Of a DNA stretch of 64,000 nt, positions 44,826 through 54,326 are shown in pieces. The notes under the pieces are model-generated. The model searched no databases. It was not told the DNA's origin and saw nothing but the letters and a program-made list of their open reading frames with translations. The stretch comes from Bradyrhizobium sp. BR 10289 (GTDB lineage Bacteria > Pseudomonadota > Alphaproteobacteria > Rhizobiales > Xanthobacteraceae): assembly GCF_019455385.1 (NCBI RefSeq), contig NZ_JACOFR010000018.1, positions 62,001 to 126,000 on the forward strand, given 5' to 3'. The position numbers were made by a program, and so were the translations under genes. Position 1 is the stretch's first letter. Every line of letters starts with the position of its first letter.

Positions 44826-45592
44826 CGCAAAATCCCGTCCAGCACCGGCAGCCCGGCGATCACCGCCAGGGCGATCAGCGCATAGCAGATGCCGCGAAAC
44901 ACCTTCTCGCTGGCGCGGCCGAACAGCGAGGCGCCGAACGCGACACCGATCGCATAGACCGGCCCGACCACGAGCGCGAGCACCAGCGACTCGCGGCTGA
45001 TCAGTCCCGTGGTCGCGTAGCTGATCATCGAGAACAGGTCGGACGCACCGAAGAACAACACGATGTTGGCGCGCGCGACGATCGGCGCGATGGGACGGCC
45101 GAGCCAATAGCCGACGATCGGCGGGCCGCCGGTCTGGGCAAGGCCGCTACAGAAGCCCGAGAGGCCGCCGATGCCGACCGAAAGCCATGCATGGTCCTTG
45201 CCGCGGTAGCGCCAGCCCGACAGCAGCAACAGCAGCAGCGCCGCGACGAAGCAGGAGATGATCCAGCGCGTCGTGACGGGCTCGAGCACGCTGAGGAAAT
45301 AGGTTCCGACGGGCACGCCGACCAGCGCGCCCAGCACGATCACGGCGGTGGCCCTGCGGTCCGCCTTCCGCCACGCGTCCGGCAGCAGCGGCGCGGCCGC
45401 GACAAAATCGATCACGAGCAGCAGTGCCGCCACGAGCCGGGGCGCCGCGATGCTGCTCGCCAGCGGCATGAAGATCAGCGCCGAGCCGAAGCCGGAGAAG
45501 CCGCGCGCGGTGCCGGAAACGAACGCGACGGCGCAGAGCGCCATCGCAATGCTGAGGCTGACGTCCTTCGGGAGGAAATCCGCCAGTGTCAT
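44822..45592 (-). CDS. TauE/SafE family membrane permease
   Basis: The 256-residue protein has about eight transmembrane segments. It shows the GFSGFGSALIFMPLA-like loop near the start, LVGVPVGTYFL and the second repeat GGLSGFCSGLAQTGGPPIVGYW, all typical of TauE/SafE. The family exports sulfite, sulfoacetate or related anions; no sulfur gene adjoins this one. Its stop overlaps the flavoprotein stop, so the two transcripts converge without space for a terminator. Confidence 0.88.
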   Translation of the reverse strand: MTLADFLPKDVSLSIAMALCAVAFVSGTARGFSGFGSALIFMPLASSIAAPRLVAALLLVIDFVAAAPLLPDAWRKADRRATAVIVLGALVGVPVGTYFLSVLEPVTTRWIISCFVAALLLLLLSGWRYRGKDHAWLSVGIGGLSGFCSGLAQTGGPPIVGYWLGRPIAPIVARANIVLFFGASDLFSMISYATTGLISRESLVLALVVGPVYAIGVAFGASLFGRASEKVFRGICYALIALAVIAGLPVLDGILR

Positions 45593-45603
45593 GCTTTATT
45601 CTG

Positions 45604-45652
45604 GAGCATGATGTTGCCGGAAAACCGCTTCACACTTTTGGGCATCATGCTC
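45604..45652. repeat. Short palindrome overlapping the pheT stop codon
   Basis: GAGCATGATG (45604-45613) and CATCATGCTC (45643-45652) are exact complements, with GGAAAACCGCTTCACACTTTT between. By recollection this is a frequent Rhizobiales intergenic motif (GAAAACCGCTTCACACTTTT core). Here the right arm provides the last two codons and stop of pheT. Confidence 0.85.
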
Positions 45653-48053
45653 TCAGAATGCCGCCGGTCTTCTTGGTGACTTCAGCCACGATCTTCGCCG
45701 CGACGGCTTCGATCTCCTGGTCGGTCAGGGTCTTGTCGCGCGGCTGCAGGGTCACGGCAATGCCGATCGACTTCTTGCCGTCATCGATGCCCTTGCCCTC
45801 GTAGACGTCGAACACGTTCACGCCGGTGATCAGCTTCTTGTCGACGCCCTGGGCCGCGCGGACGATGTCGCCGGCCTTGACCGCGCGATCGACGATGAAG
45901 GCGAAGTCGCGCGACACAGGCTGGAACGCCGACAGCTCGATCACGGGCTTTGCGCGCGTCGGCTTCTTCTTGGCCTCGGGAATGCGGTCGAGGATCACCT
46001 CGAACACGACAAGCGGACCGTCGGCGCCGAGGGCCTCGAGAGCGCGCGGATGCACCTCGCCGAAGTAGCCGAGCACGTTCTGCGGGCCGATCTGGATCGT
46101 GCCGGAGCGGCCGGGATGCAGCCAGCCCGGTCCGCCCGCGACGATCTGGAGCGCCTGCATCGGCGCGCCGCCTGCGGCCAGCACCGCCAGCGCATCGGCC
46201 TTGGCATCGAACACATCAGCCTGTGCCGAGCCGGTCCAGTGCCGGCCGAGACCCTCTGACGAAGCCAAGCCGCGGCGCACGCCGCTCGCCGCCATGAACT
46301 GATCCTGCGGGCGATCGCCCTTGAAGACCTGACCGACCTCGAACAGTGCAACATCGCCATAGCCGCGATCGGCATTGGCCTGCGCTGCCGCGATCAGGCC
46401 GGCAAGGAGCGTCGGACGCATGTCGGAAAGATCCGCCGCGATCGGGTTGGCAACTTCGAGTTCGTGCTGTCCGCCGCCGAACAACTTTGCCGCGGTCTTG
46501 GTGATGAACGACCACGTCACCGCTTCGGTGATGCCGCGGCTCGCCAGCGCGCGCCGCGCGCGGCGGGTGCGGAGCTGGAGTGGCGTCAGCACGGATTTGC
46601 GCGCACCCTCGCCGCGCTCGAACGGCGTCATCGGCACCTTGTCGACGCCGTAGATACGGACGACTTCCTCGACGATGTCGGCCTTGCCGTGCACGTCGGA
46701 GCGCCAGGACGGCACCGCGACCTTCACGACCGGGCCGGGCCCCGCCATCATGAAGCCGAGATGGCTGAGGATGCGCTTCATTTCCGGCTGCGGCACTTCG
46801 ATGCCCGACAGGCGCTTGACCTCGGTGAGCGGGAAATCGATCACGCGGTCGTCGCCAAAGGCCTTGCCGACCACGACGTTCTCGGACGGCGTGCCGCCGC
46901 ACATCTCCATCACGAGTTTCGTCGCGAGCTCGAGCCCGGGCACCATGAAGGCCGGATCGACGCCGCGCTCGAAGCGGTAGCGCGCGTCGGAGTTGATGCC
47001 GAGCTTGCGGCCGGTCTGGGCGATGTTGATCTCGTTCCACAGCGCGGACTCGATCAGCACGTCGGTGGTGTTCTCGTCGCAGCCCGAGGCTTCGCCGCCC
47101 ATGATGCCGGCGAGCGATTCGACGCCTTCGTCATCCGCAATCACGCAGATCGAGGGATCGACATTATAGGCGCGGCCGTCGAGCGCGAGCAACGCCTCGC
47201 CAGCGCGGGCGCGGCGCACCACGAGATTGCCCTTGACCTTCTTAGCGTCGAACACGTGCAGCGGGCGCGCGCGGTCATAGGTCATGAAGTTGGTGATGTC
47301 GACCAGCGCGTTGATCGGACGCAGGCCGATCGCGGTCAGTCGCTTCTGCAGCCATTCCGGCGACGGGCCGTTCTTCACGCCGCGCACGAGGCGCATCGCG
47401 AAGCCCGGACACAACGTGGCGTCCTCGACCGTCACCTTCACGGGACAGGGGAATTCGCCCTTGATCGGCTTGATCGCGGGATCCCTGAACTTGCCCATGT
47501 CGGCCGCCGCGAGATCGCGCGCGATGCCGTGCACGCCGGTGCAGTCCTGCCGGTTCGGTGTCAGATTGATCTCGATCACGGGATCGCCGAGCCCGGCCCA
47601 TTCGGCATAGCCGGCGCCGATGGGGGCGTCCGCGGGCAATTCCATGATGCCGTCATGGTCGTTCGAGATCTGCAGCTCGGCCGCCGAGCACAGCATGCCG
47701 CGGCTCTCGACGCCGCGGATGGTGCCGACGCCGAGCGTGATGTCCTTGCCCGGAATGTAGGTCCCGGGCGGCGAGAACACGCTGACCAGCCCGGCGCGCG
47801 CATTCGGCGCCCCGCACACGACCTGCACCGGCGCGCCACCGTCCCCGGTGTCGACCATGCAGACGCGCAGGCGATCGGCGTTCGGATGCTGCTCGGCCGA
47901 GATCACCTTGGCGATGGTGAAGGGCTTGAGCGCCTTCGCCTTGTCCTCGATGTTCTCGACCTCGAGCCCGATCATGGTGAGCTTGTCGGCGAGATTGTCC
48001 AGCGGCTCGTCGGTGTCGAGATGATCCTTCAGCCAGGAGAGGGTGAATTTCAC
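45645..48053 (-). CDS. pheT: Phenylalanine-tRNA ligase beta subunit
   Basis: The 802-residue protein has the N-terminal tRNA-binding fold (KFTLSWLKDHLDTDEPL to CGAPNARAGLVSVF), B3/B4 editing and B5 domains, the inactive synthetase-like core and a C-terminal anticodon-binding domain (ELSAFQPVSRDFAFIVDRAVKAGDI). It joins PheS in a tetramer that charges tRNA-Phe. It overlaps pheS by four bases (ATGA-type). The final codons are encoded within a repeated palindrome. Confidence 0.98.
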   Translation of the reverse strand: MKFTLSWLKDHLDTDEPLDNLADKLTMIGLEVENIEDKAKALKPFTIAKVISAEQHPNADRLRVCMVDTGDGGAPVQVVCGAPNARAGLVSVFSPPGTYIPGKDITLGVGTIRGVESRGMLCSAAELQISNDHDGIMELPADAPIGAGYAEWAGLGDPVIEINLTPNRQDCTGVHGIARDLAAADMGKFRDPAIKPIKGEFPCPVKVTVEDATLCPGFAMRLVRGVKNGPSPEWLQKRLTAIGLRPINALVDITNFMTYDRARPLHVFDAKKVKGNLVVRRARAGEALLALDGRAYNVDPSICVIADDEGVESLAGIMGGEASGCDENTTDVLIESALWNEINIAQTGRKLGINSDARYRFERGVDPAFMVPGLELATKLVMEMCGGTPSENVVVGKAFGDDRVIDFPLTEVKRLSGIEVPQPEMKRILSHLGFMMAGPGPVVKVAVPSWRSDVHGKADIVEEVVRIYGVDKVPMTPFERGEGARKSVLTPLQLRTRRARRALASRGITEAVTWSFITKTAAKLFGGGQHELEVANPIAADLSDMRPTLLAGLIAAAQANADRGYGDVALFEVGQVFKGDRPQDQFMAASGVRRGLASSEGLGRHWTGSAQADVFDAKADALAVLAAGGAPMQALQIVAGGPGWLHPGRSGTIQIGPQNVLGYFGEVHPRALEALGADGPLVVFEVILDRIPEAKKKPTRAKPVIELSAFQPVSRDFAFIVDRAVKAGDIVRAAQGVDKKLITGVNVFDVYEGKGIDDGKKSIGIAVTLQPRDKTLTDQEIEAVAAKIVAEVTKKTGGILRA

Positions 48054-49132
48054 GAGCTCAGCCCTCCGGCAAGCGTTGGCACTTCGAGCGGCTTGAAGCC
48101 ATAGTGGCTCAGCCAGCGGACGTCGCTGTCGAACAGCTGGCGGAGGTCGGCGATGCCGTATTTCAGCATGGCGATGCGGTCGATGCCCATGCCCCAGGCA
48201 AAACCCTGGTACTCGTCGGGATCGATGCCGCAGGCGCGCAGCACGTTCGGGTGCACCATGCCGCAGCCGAGAATCTCGAGCCAGTCCTCGCCCTCGCCGA
48301 AGCGGATCTCACCCTTGTCGCGGCGGCACTGGATGTCGACTTCCAGCGACGGCTCGGTGAACGGGAAGAACGACGGGCGGAAGCGCATGTTGATGTGGTC
48401 AACCTCGAAGAACGCCTTGCAGAACTCGTGCAGGATCCATTTGAGGTGACCGAGATGCGAATGCTTGTCGATGACGAGGCCTTCGACCTGGTGGAATTGC
48501 GGCGTGTGGGTCGCATCCGAATCGATGCGGTAGGTGCGGCCCGGGCAGATCACGCGGATCGGCGGCTTCTGGCTCAGCATGGTGCGCACCTGCACCGGCG
48601 AGGTGTGGGTCCGCAGCAGCATGCGCGAGCCGTCCTCCTTCGGATGGAAGAAGAAGGTGTCGTGCATCTCGCGCGCGGGATGGCCGACCGGGAAATTCAG
48701 CTTGGTGAAGTTGTAATCGTCGGTCTCGATATCGGGGCCTTCGGCGACCGAGAAACCCATGTCAGCGAAGATCGTGGTCAGCTCGTCCCAGACCTGGCTC
48801 AGCGGATGGATGCGGCCGGCCTCAGCCGGCGCATCGCGCAGTGGCAGGGTGACGTCGACAGTCTCGGAGGCGAGCCGCGCATCGAGCGCTGCGGACTTCA
48901 AGACATCGCGCCGTGCCGCGAGCGCCTCAGTCACCTTGTCCTTGGCCTGGTTGATCGCCGCGCCTTGCGTCTTGCGCTCGTCGGGCGACATCTTGCCGAG
49001 CGTAGCAAGCAGCGCCGAGATCGAGCCCTTCTTGCCGAGGGCAGCGACGCGCACCGCTTCAAGCGCGGCTTCGTCGCCGGCGGCGGCGATCTGGTCGAGG
49101 ATGGATGTTTCGAGCGTTGCGAGGTCGGACAC
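48050..49132 (-). CDS. pheS: Phenylalanine-tRNA ligase alpha subunit
   Basis: The 360-residue catalytic subunit has an N-terminal coiled coil (AALEAVRVAALGKKGSISALL) and class II motifs: HPAREMHDTF (motif region 1/2), RTHTSPVQVRTM and the C-terminal GWGMGIDR-like AWGMGIDRIAML. It activates phenylalanine for tRNA-Phe. The start is GTG at 49132, preceded by AAGGATTTGACC, and gives normal family length; an upstream ATG adds 20 residues without similarity. Confidence 0.98.
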   Translation of the reverse strand: MSDLATLETSILDQIAAAGDEAALEAVRVAALGKKGSISALLATLGKMSPDERKTQGAAINQAKDKVTEALAARRDVLKSAALDARLASETVDVTLPLRDAPAEAGRIHPLSQVWDELTTIFADMGFSVAEGPDIETDDYNFTKLNFPVGHPAREMHDTFFFHPKEDGSRMLLRTHTSPVQVRTMLSQKPPIRVICPGRTYRIDSDATHTPQFHQVEGLVIDKHSHLGHLKWILHEFCKAFFEVDHINMRFRPSFFPFTEPSLEVDIQCRRDKGEIRFGEGEDWLEILGCGMVHPNVLRACGIDPDEYQGFAWGMGIDRIAMLKYGIADLRQLFDSDVRWLSHYGFKPLEVPTLAGGLSS

Positions 49133-49282
49133 GGTCAAATCCTTGGCTCTAAATTCGGCTGGGTTGTCGCCGCGGGAAGGGCGTAACGTCAAGCGAAAAG
49201 CCGGTCATTTCGGCCCTCGAGCGGCTGGGTTGAACCTCACGCGGGAGGCCCGCACCAACCGGGGATACGAGGAGACTTTGCG

Positions 49283-49705
49283 ATGCTTTCGAAATCCTGC
49301 CTGGCTGTCTTTCTGGTCGCTCCCGCCATCGTTCTGTCGGTCGCCAGCCCGGCGCGCGCTATGGTCTGCATGGACAAATCCATGACGCTGGACGAGGTGG
49401 TCGAGGCCATCGGCGTCCAGAACAGCTGCGAAAGTGCGATGAAGCTGGCTCAGGATTGCCAATTGACCGCGAGCGGCGATGTCCAGCTCGGCGCCGCCGT
49501 CGAGAACAAATGCGAGGCGGATTTCAAGCCCGGCCTCAACACGGCGCAGAACCAGGCCTATAAGCGCGAGATGCGCGCATGCGACCTCAAGTACCGGAAC
49601 AAGTCCGGCACCATGTATCTGTCGTTTTCGGCTTTCTGCCGGGCGGAGGTCGCCCAGCGTTACTCGCAACGTGCGTTGAAGGCTGCGGGCACCAAGGCCC
49701 GCTAG
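49283..49705 (+). CDS. Small secreted cysteine-containing protein, function unknown
   Basis: The 140-residue protein has a clear signal peptide (LAVFLVAPAIVLSVASPARA) and a mature part of about 116 residues. Five of its cysteines lie in the mature part (MVCMD, NSCESA, QDCQL, NKCEAD, RACDLK, plus FCRAE), so disulfide bonds in the periplasm are likely. I recognise no family. It is transcribed against the pheS-rplT genes, between pheS and rplT, and its stop lies two bases from the rplT stop. No ribosome-binding site is strong beyond GGAGAC. Confidence 0.7.
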   Translation: MLSKSCLAVFLVAPAIVLSVASPARAMVCMDKSMTLDEVVEAIGVQNSCESAMKLAQDCQLTASGDVQLGAAVENKCEADFKPGLNTAQNQAYKREMRACDLKYRNKSGTMYLSFSAFCRAEVAQRYSQRALKAAGTKAR

Positions 49706-49707
49706 CC

Positions 49708-50067
49708 TCAGGCGGCCAGAGCGGCCTTGGCCTTCTCGGCGATCGCCTGGAACGCGGCGGGCTCGCTGATCGCGAGATCCGACAGCACCTTGCGGTCCAC
49801 GGTGATCCCGGACTTCGCCATGCCGTCAATAAATCGGCTGTAGGTCAGGCCGAACGGACGGACGGCTGCGTTGATGCGCTGGATCCAGAGCGCGCGGAAG
49901 GTGCGCTTCTTACGCTTGCGGTCGCGGAAGGCGTATTGCTGGGCCTTCTCCACGGCCGGCTTGGCGGCGCGGATGGTGTTCTTGCGGCGGCCGTAGAAGC
50001 CCTTGGCGGCCTTGTAGACTTTCTTGTGCTTGGCGTGGGCGGTCACACCGCGTTTGACGCGAGCCAT
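49708..50067 (-). CDS. rplT: Ribosomal protein L20
   Basis: The 119-residue protein is the standard 50S protein L20: it starts ARVKRGVTAHAKHKKVYKAAKGFYGRRKNT and shows RALWIQRINAAVRPFGLTYSRFIDGM. L20 is needed for large-subunit assembly and, in E. coli, represses its own operon. It lies 90 bases past rpmI. Its end nearly touches the stop of the convergent secreted-protein gene. Confidence 0.98.
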   Translation of the reverse strand: MARVKRGVTAHAKHKKVYKAAKGFYGRRKNTIRAAKPAVEKAQQYAFRDRKRKKRTFRALWIQRINAAVRPFGLTYSRFIDGMAKSGITVDRKVLSDLAISEPAAFQAIAEKAKAALAA

Positions 50068-50157
50068 GACGAATATCCTTGAGAGATGACTTGGTTTCGG
50101 ATCGCCGCGAAGTGCGCGGCGGAGATGGCGATGATCTTGGACGATCGCTGGACGCGA

Positions 50158-50358
50158 TCAGGCGTTCGGCAAGAAGTACTTCTTGACGTTGTCGCCGTCG
50201 GTCTTGAACAGCACCGCGGTGCCGCGCAGCTGACGGATCTGCTTCTTCGTCCGCTTGATCATGCCGTGACGCTTGCTGCGATGAGCGAACATCACTTTGC
50301 CGGTGGCAGTCACCTTGAAGCGCTTTTTGGCGCCCGATTTGGTCTTCAGCTTGGGCAT
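50158..50358 (-). CDS. rpmI: Ribosomal protein L35
   Basis: The 66-residue basic protein matches L35: KLKTKSGAKKRFKVTATGKV at the start and the HRSKRHGMIKRTKKQIRQLRG segment. It is a 50S subunit component, placed next to rplT as usual. It is separated from infC by 742 bases, an unusually long gap for this operon, which holds an opposite-strand gene. Confidence 0.97.
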   Translation of the reverse strand: MPKLKTKSGAKKRFKVTATGKVMFAHRSKRHGMIKRTKKQIRQLRGTAVLFKTDGDNVKKYFLPNA

Positions 50359-50631
50359 TTTGCTCTCCTATGGCCAAAGAAATCCGCCCGCGAAGGCGGC
50401 ATGGCCGTCAAAAATGCTCGTTAGAGCGTTGATTGTGCTCAGGTTTCGCGAACAAGCGCAAAACCCGCACGAGACACCGCCACGGCAGCCCGTAAATCAG
50501 CCGGGCGATGAAGGCCGGGCTTATGACAGAGAACGGGCGAATTGGCAACGATGAACCGGTGGAACCTGACCGCCGACTATCCGGAATTGATACCCATATG
50601 TCCAAGTCGTGTCGCCTGGAGCAGGATCATA

Positions 50632-51036
50632 ATGGCCCATTTTTCCCAATTGCTTTCCGTTCTGACCGAATTCGCCCGCCCGCGCCATCTGGCGCTTCTG
50701 GCCGTGCTTGCCACGGCCGCGCTGCCGCAGACCGCCCAGGCCCGCGTCGGCGGCTATGACGGCATCTGGAATGTCACCTTCGCCACCACCCGCGGCAATT
50801 GCAGCTCGGGCTACAGCGTCCCCTTCACGGTCACAGGCAGCCGCGTTTCGTCGGCCGGCGGCGGCCGGGTCTCGGGCCGGGTCAACCGCTCCGGCGCCGT
50901 CGCGGTCCAGGTCTCGGTCGGCGCATCCCATGCCAGCGGCGGTGGCCGCCTCACCGGGATGAACGGCGCCGGCTCGTGGCGCGGCATCATCTCCGGCGAC
51001 CAGTGCAGCGGCACCTGGCAGGCGACGAGGAGCTGA
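50632..51036 (+). CDS. Small secreted Gly/Ser-rich protein, function unknown
   Basis: The 134-residue protein has an N-terminal signal (RPRHLALLAVLATAALPQTAQA) and a mature part of about 90 residues rich in Gly, Ser, Val and Arg. It has the pattern YDGIWNVTFATTRGNCSSGY and GSWRGIISGDQCSGTWQA, suggesting a small beta-barrel with a single disulfide. Bradyrhizobia have many such small secreted proteins annotated as hypothetical. GGAGCAGGATCATA precedes ATG 50632. It lies between infC and rpmI but on the other strand. Confidence 0.72.
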   Translation: MAHFSQLLSVLTEFARPRHLALLAVLATAALPQTAQARVGGYDGIWNVTFATTRGNCSSGYSVPFTVTGSRVSSAGGGRVSGRVNRSGAVAVQVSVGASHASGGGRLTGMNGAGSWRGIISGDQCSGTWQATRS

Positions 51037-51042
51037 TACGCA

Positions 51043-51073
51043 AACGGCCCGCCGGAGATCCGGACGGGCCGTT
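51043..51073. terminator. Hairpin between infC and the small secreted protein
   Basis: AACGGCCCG (51043-51051) and CGGGCCGTT (51065-51073) are exact complements, and CCGG at each inner end extends the stem. It separates the converging ends of the secreted-protein and infC genes and could act on both strands. No clear T-run follows on either side, so it is only a probable terminator. Confidence 0.6.
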
Positions 51074-51100
51074 GAATACTGAAGTCCTGACTTGCTGCGC

Positions 51101-51640
<540 letters not shown>

Positions 51641-51887
51641 GGGTGGTTCTCCAAAGTTGTGAAAGAAGCGGCTATTTTGAAGGAAGTTGCGTTGGCCGGC
51701 AAGCAATTCGCTCGTGGTGCCGTCGAAAAACCCTCAAAAGCGAGGCATTTTAGCCACGGCCCTCGGCACGCTGACCGACATAGACACCTTGCCTCTGTTC
51801 CGCAAGCGGCCCAAAGGGACAATGCCGGGCTGCGCCGCTGCACGGCGGGCCAGACTGCTCAAACCGCACAGCCAGAGTAAACGTTCC

Positions 51888-52676
51888 ATGACCTCAGCAA
51901 TTCCCGACGCCGTGCTCGACTTCATCGATGTGGGCGAGGGTCCGTCCGCACGGAAAATCGCGGTGCGCCACCGCGCCGGAGCGAGTCCCGGCCTCGTCTG
52001 GCTGGGCGGCTTCAAATCGGACATGCAGGGCGGCAAGGCCGTGGCGCTGGACGCCTGGGCGCACGAACGCGGCCGCGCCGTGGTCCGGTTCGACTATTCC
52101 GGCCACGGCGAATCCAGCGGCAATTTCGCCGATGGAACCATCGGAAGCTGGCTCGCGGATAGCGTTGCGGTGTTCGAGCGGTTCTGCGACGGCCCGCAAA
52201 TTCTGATCGGCTCCTCCATGGGCGGCTGGATGGCGCTGCTGCTCGCGCGCGAGATCAGGAAGCGAAGCAGCAAGGGGTCGCTCGCCGGGCTCGTGCTGAT
52301 CGCGCCGGCGCCCGATTTCACCGAAGAGCTGATGTGGAAAAATTTCCCGGCGAACGTGAAAGCGGAGATCGAGACCAAGGGCTTCTGGCTGCGGCCATCG
52401 GAATATGGCGACGGCTCGCCCTATCCGATCACGAAGAACCTGATCGAGGAGGGGCGCAACCATCTGGTGCTCGGCAGTGCCATCGATCTCGGCTGCCCCG
52501 TTCGCATCCTGCAAGGCGCGCAGGATCCTGACGTGCCCTGGCAGCACGCCTTCGAACTGACGCATCGGCTGCCGGCCGATGACGTCGTGCTGACCTTGAT
52601 CCAGGACGGCGACCACCGCCTCTCCCGCCCGCAGGACATCGCGCGCATCCTTGCCGCGGTGGCGGAGATCGGGTGA
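51888..52676 (+). CDS. Alpha/beta hydrolase (monoglyceride lipase/thioesterase-like)
   Basis: The 262-residue protein has the oxyanion-hole motif LVWLGGFKSDM, the strand RGRAVVRFDYSGHGESSG and a nucleophile elbow with Ser100 in IGSSMGGWMALLLA. The Asp is in GAQDPDVPW and the His in QDGDHRLSRP. It resembles ABHD10-like depalmitoylating or glucuronide esterases; substrate is uncertain. It is divergent from infC, whose promoter must lie in the 247 bases between. ATG 51888 is used; upstream in-frame ATGs have no family residues. Confidence 0.88.
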   Translation: MTSAIPDAVLDFIDVGEGPSARKIAVRHRAGASPGLVWLGGFKSDMQGGKAVALDAWAHERGRAVVRFDYSGHGESSGNFADGTIGSWLADSVAVFERFCDGPQILIGSSMGGWMALLLAREIRKRSSKGSLAGLVLIAPAPDFTEELMWKNFPANVKAEIETKGFWLRPSEYGDGSPYPITKNLIEEGRNHLVLGSAIDLGCPVRILQGAQDPDVPWQHAFELTHRLPADDVVLTLIQDGDHRLSRPQDIARILAAVAEIG

Positions 52677-52684
52677 AGTCGCTT

Positions 52685-52837
52685 CCTTCTCCCCTTGTGG
52701 GAGAAGGTGGCTTCGCGCAGCGAAGGCGGATGAGGGGTTCTCTCCAATCACACGAAACGTTGGTGAGGATAGAGACCCCTCACCCAAGTGAATGCGGATC
52801 GACGAGCGGAGCTGCCCTCTCCCACAAGGGGAGAGGG
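52685..52837. repeat. Extragenic palindrome in a tandem gap
   Basis: Arms of 23 bases (52685-52707 and 52815-52837) pair with two mismatches, each arm being a hairpin around TTGTGG or CCACAA. Inner GATGAGGGGTTCTCTCC and AGACCCCTCACC pair. It separates the hydrolase and the NTF2-like gene, both on the plus strand. Confidence 0.82.
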
Positions 52838-52866
52838 CGCAACAACAAACAGCGGGAGGCAACACA

Positions 52867-53334
52867 ATGACCACCACCGCCATGCTGCGCGCCTTCTGCG
52901 ATGCGGTCGAGCACCGCAACGGCAAGGCATTTGCCGACCTCTTCACCGAGGACGGCGTCTACCACGACGTCTTCTACGGCGCCTTCGCAGGCCGGACAAA
53001 GATCGCCGCGATGGTCGATGACTGGTTCTATCGCACGGCGACCGATTTCCGCTGGGACATGCATGATCCCGTGTCGGACGGCACCACGCTCTATGCGCGC
53101 TACACGTTCAGCTACAAATCCACCCTGCCGGAAGCAGGCGGTGCACGGGCAATGTTCGAAGGCGTCGCGATCATGACGCTGCGCGACGGCCAGATCGTGA
53201 GCTACCACGAAGTCGCCAACACCGCGCCGGCGTTCGTCGACCTGAAATTTGCGCCGGAAAGGATCGCCAAGATCGTCGGCAAGCAGGGCGCGGAATTGAA
53301 GGCACGGCCGGAAATGAAGCGGCATCTGGCCTGA
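52867..53334 (+). CDS. NTF2/SnoaL-like protein
   Basis: The 155-residue protein has the cone-shaped NTF2 fold pattern: LRAFCDAVEHRNGKAFADLFTEDGVYHDVFYG at the start, then AMVDDWFYRTATDFRWDMHDPVSDGTTLYARYTF, and FEGVAIMTLRDGQIVSYHE. The fold serves many enzymes and binding proteins (ketosteroid isomerase, limonene epoxide hydrolase). No catalytic residues can be singled out, so no reaction is claimed. GGGAGGCAACACA lies before the ATG. Confidence 0.85.
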   Translation: MTTTAMLRAFCDAVEHRNGKAFADLFTEDGVYHDVFYGAFAGRTKIAAMVDDWFYRTATDFRWDMHDPVSDGTTLYARYTFSYKSTLPEAGGARAMFEGVAIMTLRDGQIVSYHEVANTAPAFVDLKFAPERIAKIVGKQGAELKARPEMKRHLA

Positions 53335-53343
53335 CGGCAGGGC

Positions 53344-54144
53344 CTACGGCGGCGGCTGCACCTTCGGCATCGGCTTGCGCTGCGCCAATGCTGCGACCGT
53401 CGCGGTGCCGATCGGGCCCTCTTCGTCGTAAAGCCAGCATTCGCCGATCGCGACACCGTTGGTGGCTTGGTGGTTCATCACGTCGAAACCGATCCAGTTC
53501 GTCACCGGCAGGCGATGCAGATAGATGGTGACGTCGCTGTTGATGTAGCCGAGCCCCTTGTCGCCGGCATTGGCAAACGGGCTGGCGAAATCGGCACCTG
53601 TGGCGACATGCACGAACGGCGTCATCGGCACGCCGGCCACGAGCTCGCGCACCTCGCTCATCCACAACCGGCGCGGGCCGAGCGAGCCCATGTGTCCGAC
53701 GATCGGGCGCGTCGTCCATTTGCCGTTCATGCCGAGCCTGGGGTCGGTCGGTTCTGGAATGTCCGATGGCTTCGGCACGTCCCAATTCGGCGGCGACCAG
53801 ACATTCCCATCCGGGTTCTGCGTTCGCCGCAGCAACTGGCACGAGGCGCGCGCCATGCTGACGCCGCCGGAGACGAATTCCGCCTCGACCACGCGGATGC
53901 GCAGGCCATCGCGAATGAGCCGCGTCGTCACCTCGATCGGCTTGTCGATGGTCGGCAGCCGGAACATGTCGACCGTGAGCCGCGCCGGCACGAATTCGGG
54001 GCCCGAATGGCGCTCCTCGATGGCGAAGCCGAGCAGGCCGATGATGACGCGCCCGTGCAGCGATTTCGGATCCCAGGGGCCGTTGGCCACTTCCGTCGGA
54101 TGGAATGTATCGCCGTCGCGTGTGAAGAAAGGCATGTTTGTCAT
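53344..54144 (-). CDS. Thioesterase-family protein (acyl-CoA thioesterase-like, hotdog fold)
   Basis: The 266-residue protein resembles tandem hotdog-fold thioesterases: FHPTEVANGPWDPKSLHGRVIIGLLGFAIEER at the N-terminus and the VHVATGADFASPFANAGDKGLGYINSDVTIYLHRLP region in the C-terminal half. It may hydrolyse acyl-CoAs or act as an acyl-binding protein. The conserved YINSD(V)TIYLHR stretch resembles the TesB-like active core. Its stop lies nine bases from the stop of the NTF2-like gene on the other strand. The start at 54144 or 54135 is uncertain. Confidence 0.75.
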   Translation of the reverse strand: MTNMPFFTRDGDTFHPTEVANGPWDPKSLHGRVIIGLLGFAIEERHSGPEFVPARLTVDMFRLPTIDKPIEVTTRLIRDGLRIRVVEAEFVSGGVSMARASCQLLRRTQNPDGNVWSPPNWDVPKPSDIPEPTDPRLGMNGKWTTRPIVGHMGSLGPRRLWMSEVRELVAGVPMTPFVHVATGADFASPFANAGDKGLGYINSDVTIYLHRLPVTNWIGFDVMNHQATNGVAIGECWLYDEEGPIGTATVAALAQRKPMPKVQPPP

Positions 54145-54216
54145 GACGCGCGACTTTGCGGGAATGGATGGGGAAATCAAGGGTGGTGAGCCTGACGTCG
54201 TCGCCACAACAATGCT

Positions 54217-54318
54217 GTCATCGCCCGGCCTTGACCGGGCGATCCAGTACTCCGAGGCGTCAGTGATCGAATCGATAGGCCGCGGCGTACTGGATTCCCC
54301 GCCTTCGCGGGGAATGAC
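54217..54318. repeat. Extragenic palindrome near the queG stop
   Basis: It contains CGCCCGG-CCTTGA-CCGGGCG (54222-54241), ATCCAGTAC paired with GTACTGGAT (54242-54250 and 54287-54295) and CCCCGC-CTTC-GCGGGG (54297-54312). Outer TGTCAT and ATGACA pair. It lies between the queG stop and the start of the thioesterase gene. Confidence 0.82.
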
Positions 54319-54326
54319 ACCGAGAG

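Noticed and set aside
43368..45107. Long open frame (579 codons) on the minus strand opposite the amine oxidase gene
   Set aside because: It is the antisense shadow of a high-GC gene: its translation is dominated by Arg, Ala and His with no family motif, and the plus-strand frame has a Tat signal and FAD motif.
46464..48104. Long open frame on the plus strand opposite pheT
   Set aside because: It is antisense to an unquestioned pheT. Long shadow frames are expected at this base composition.
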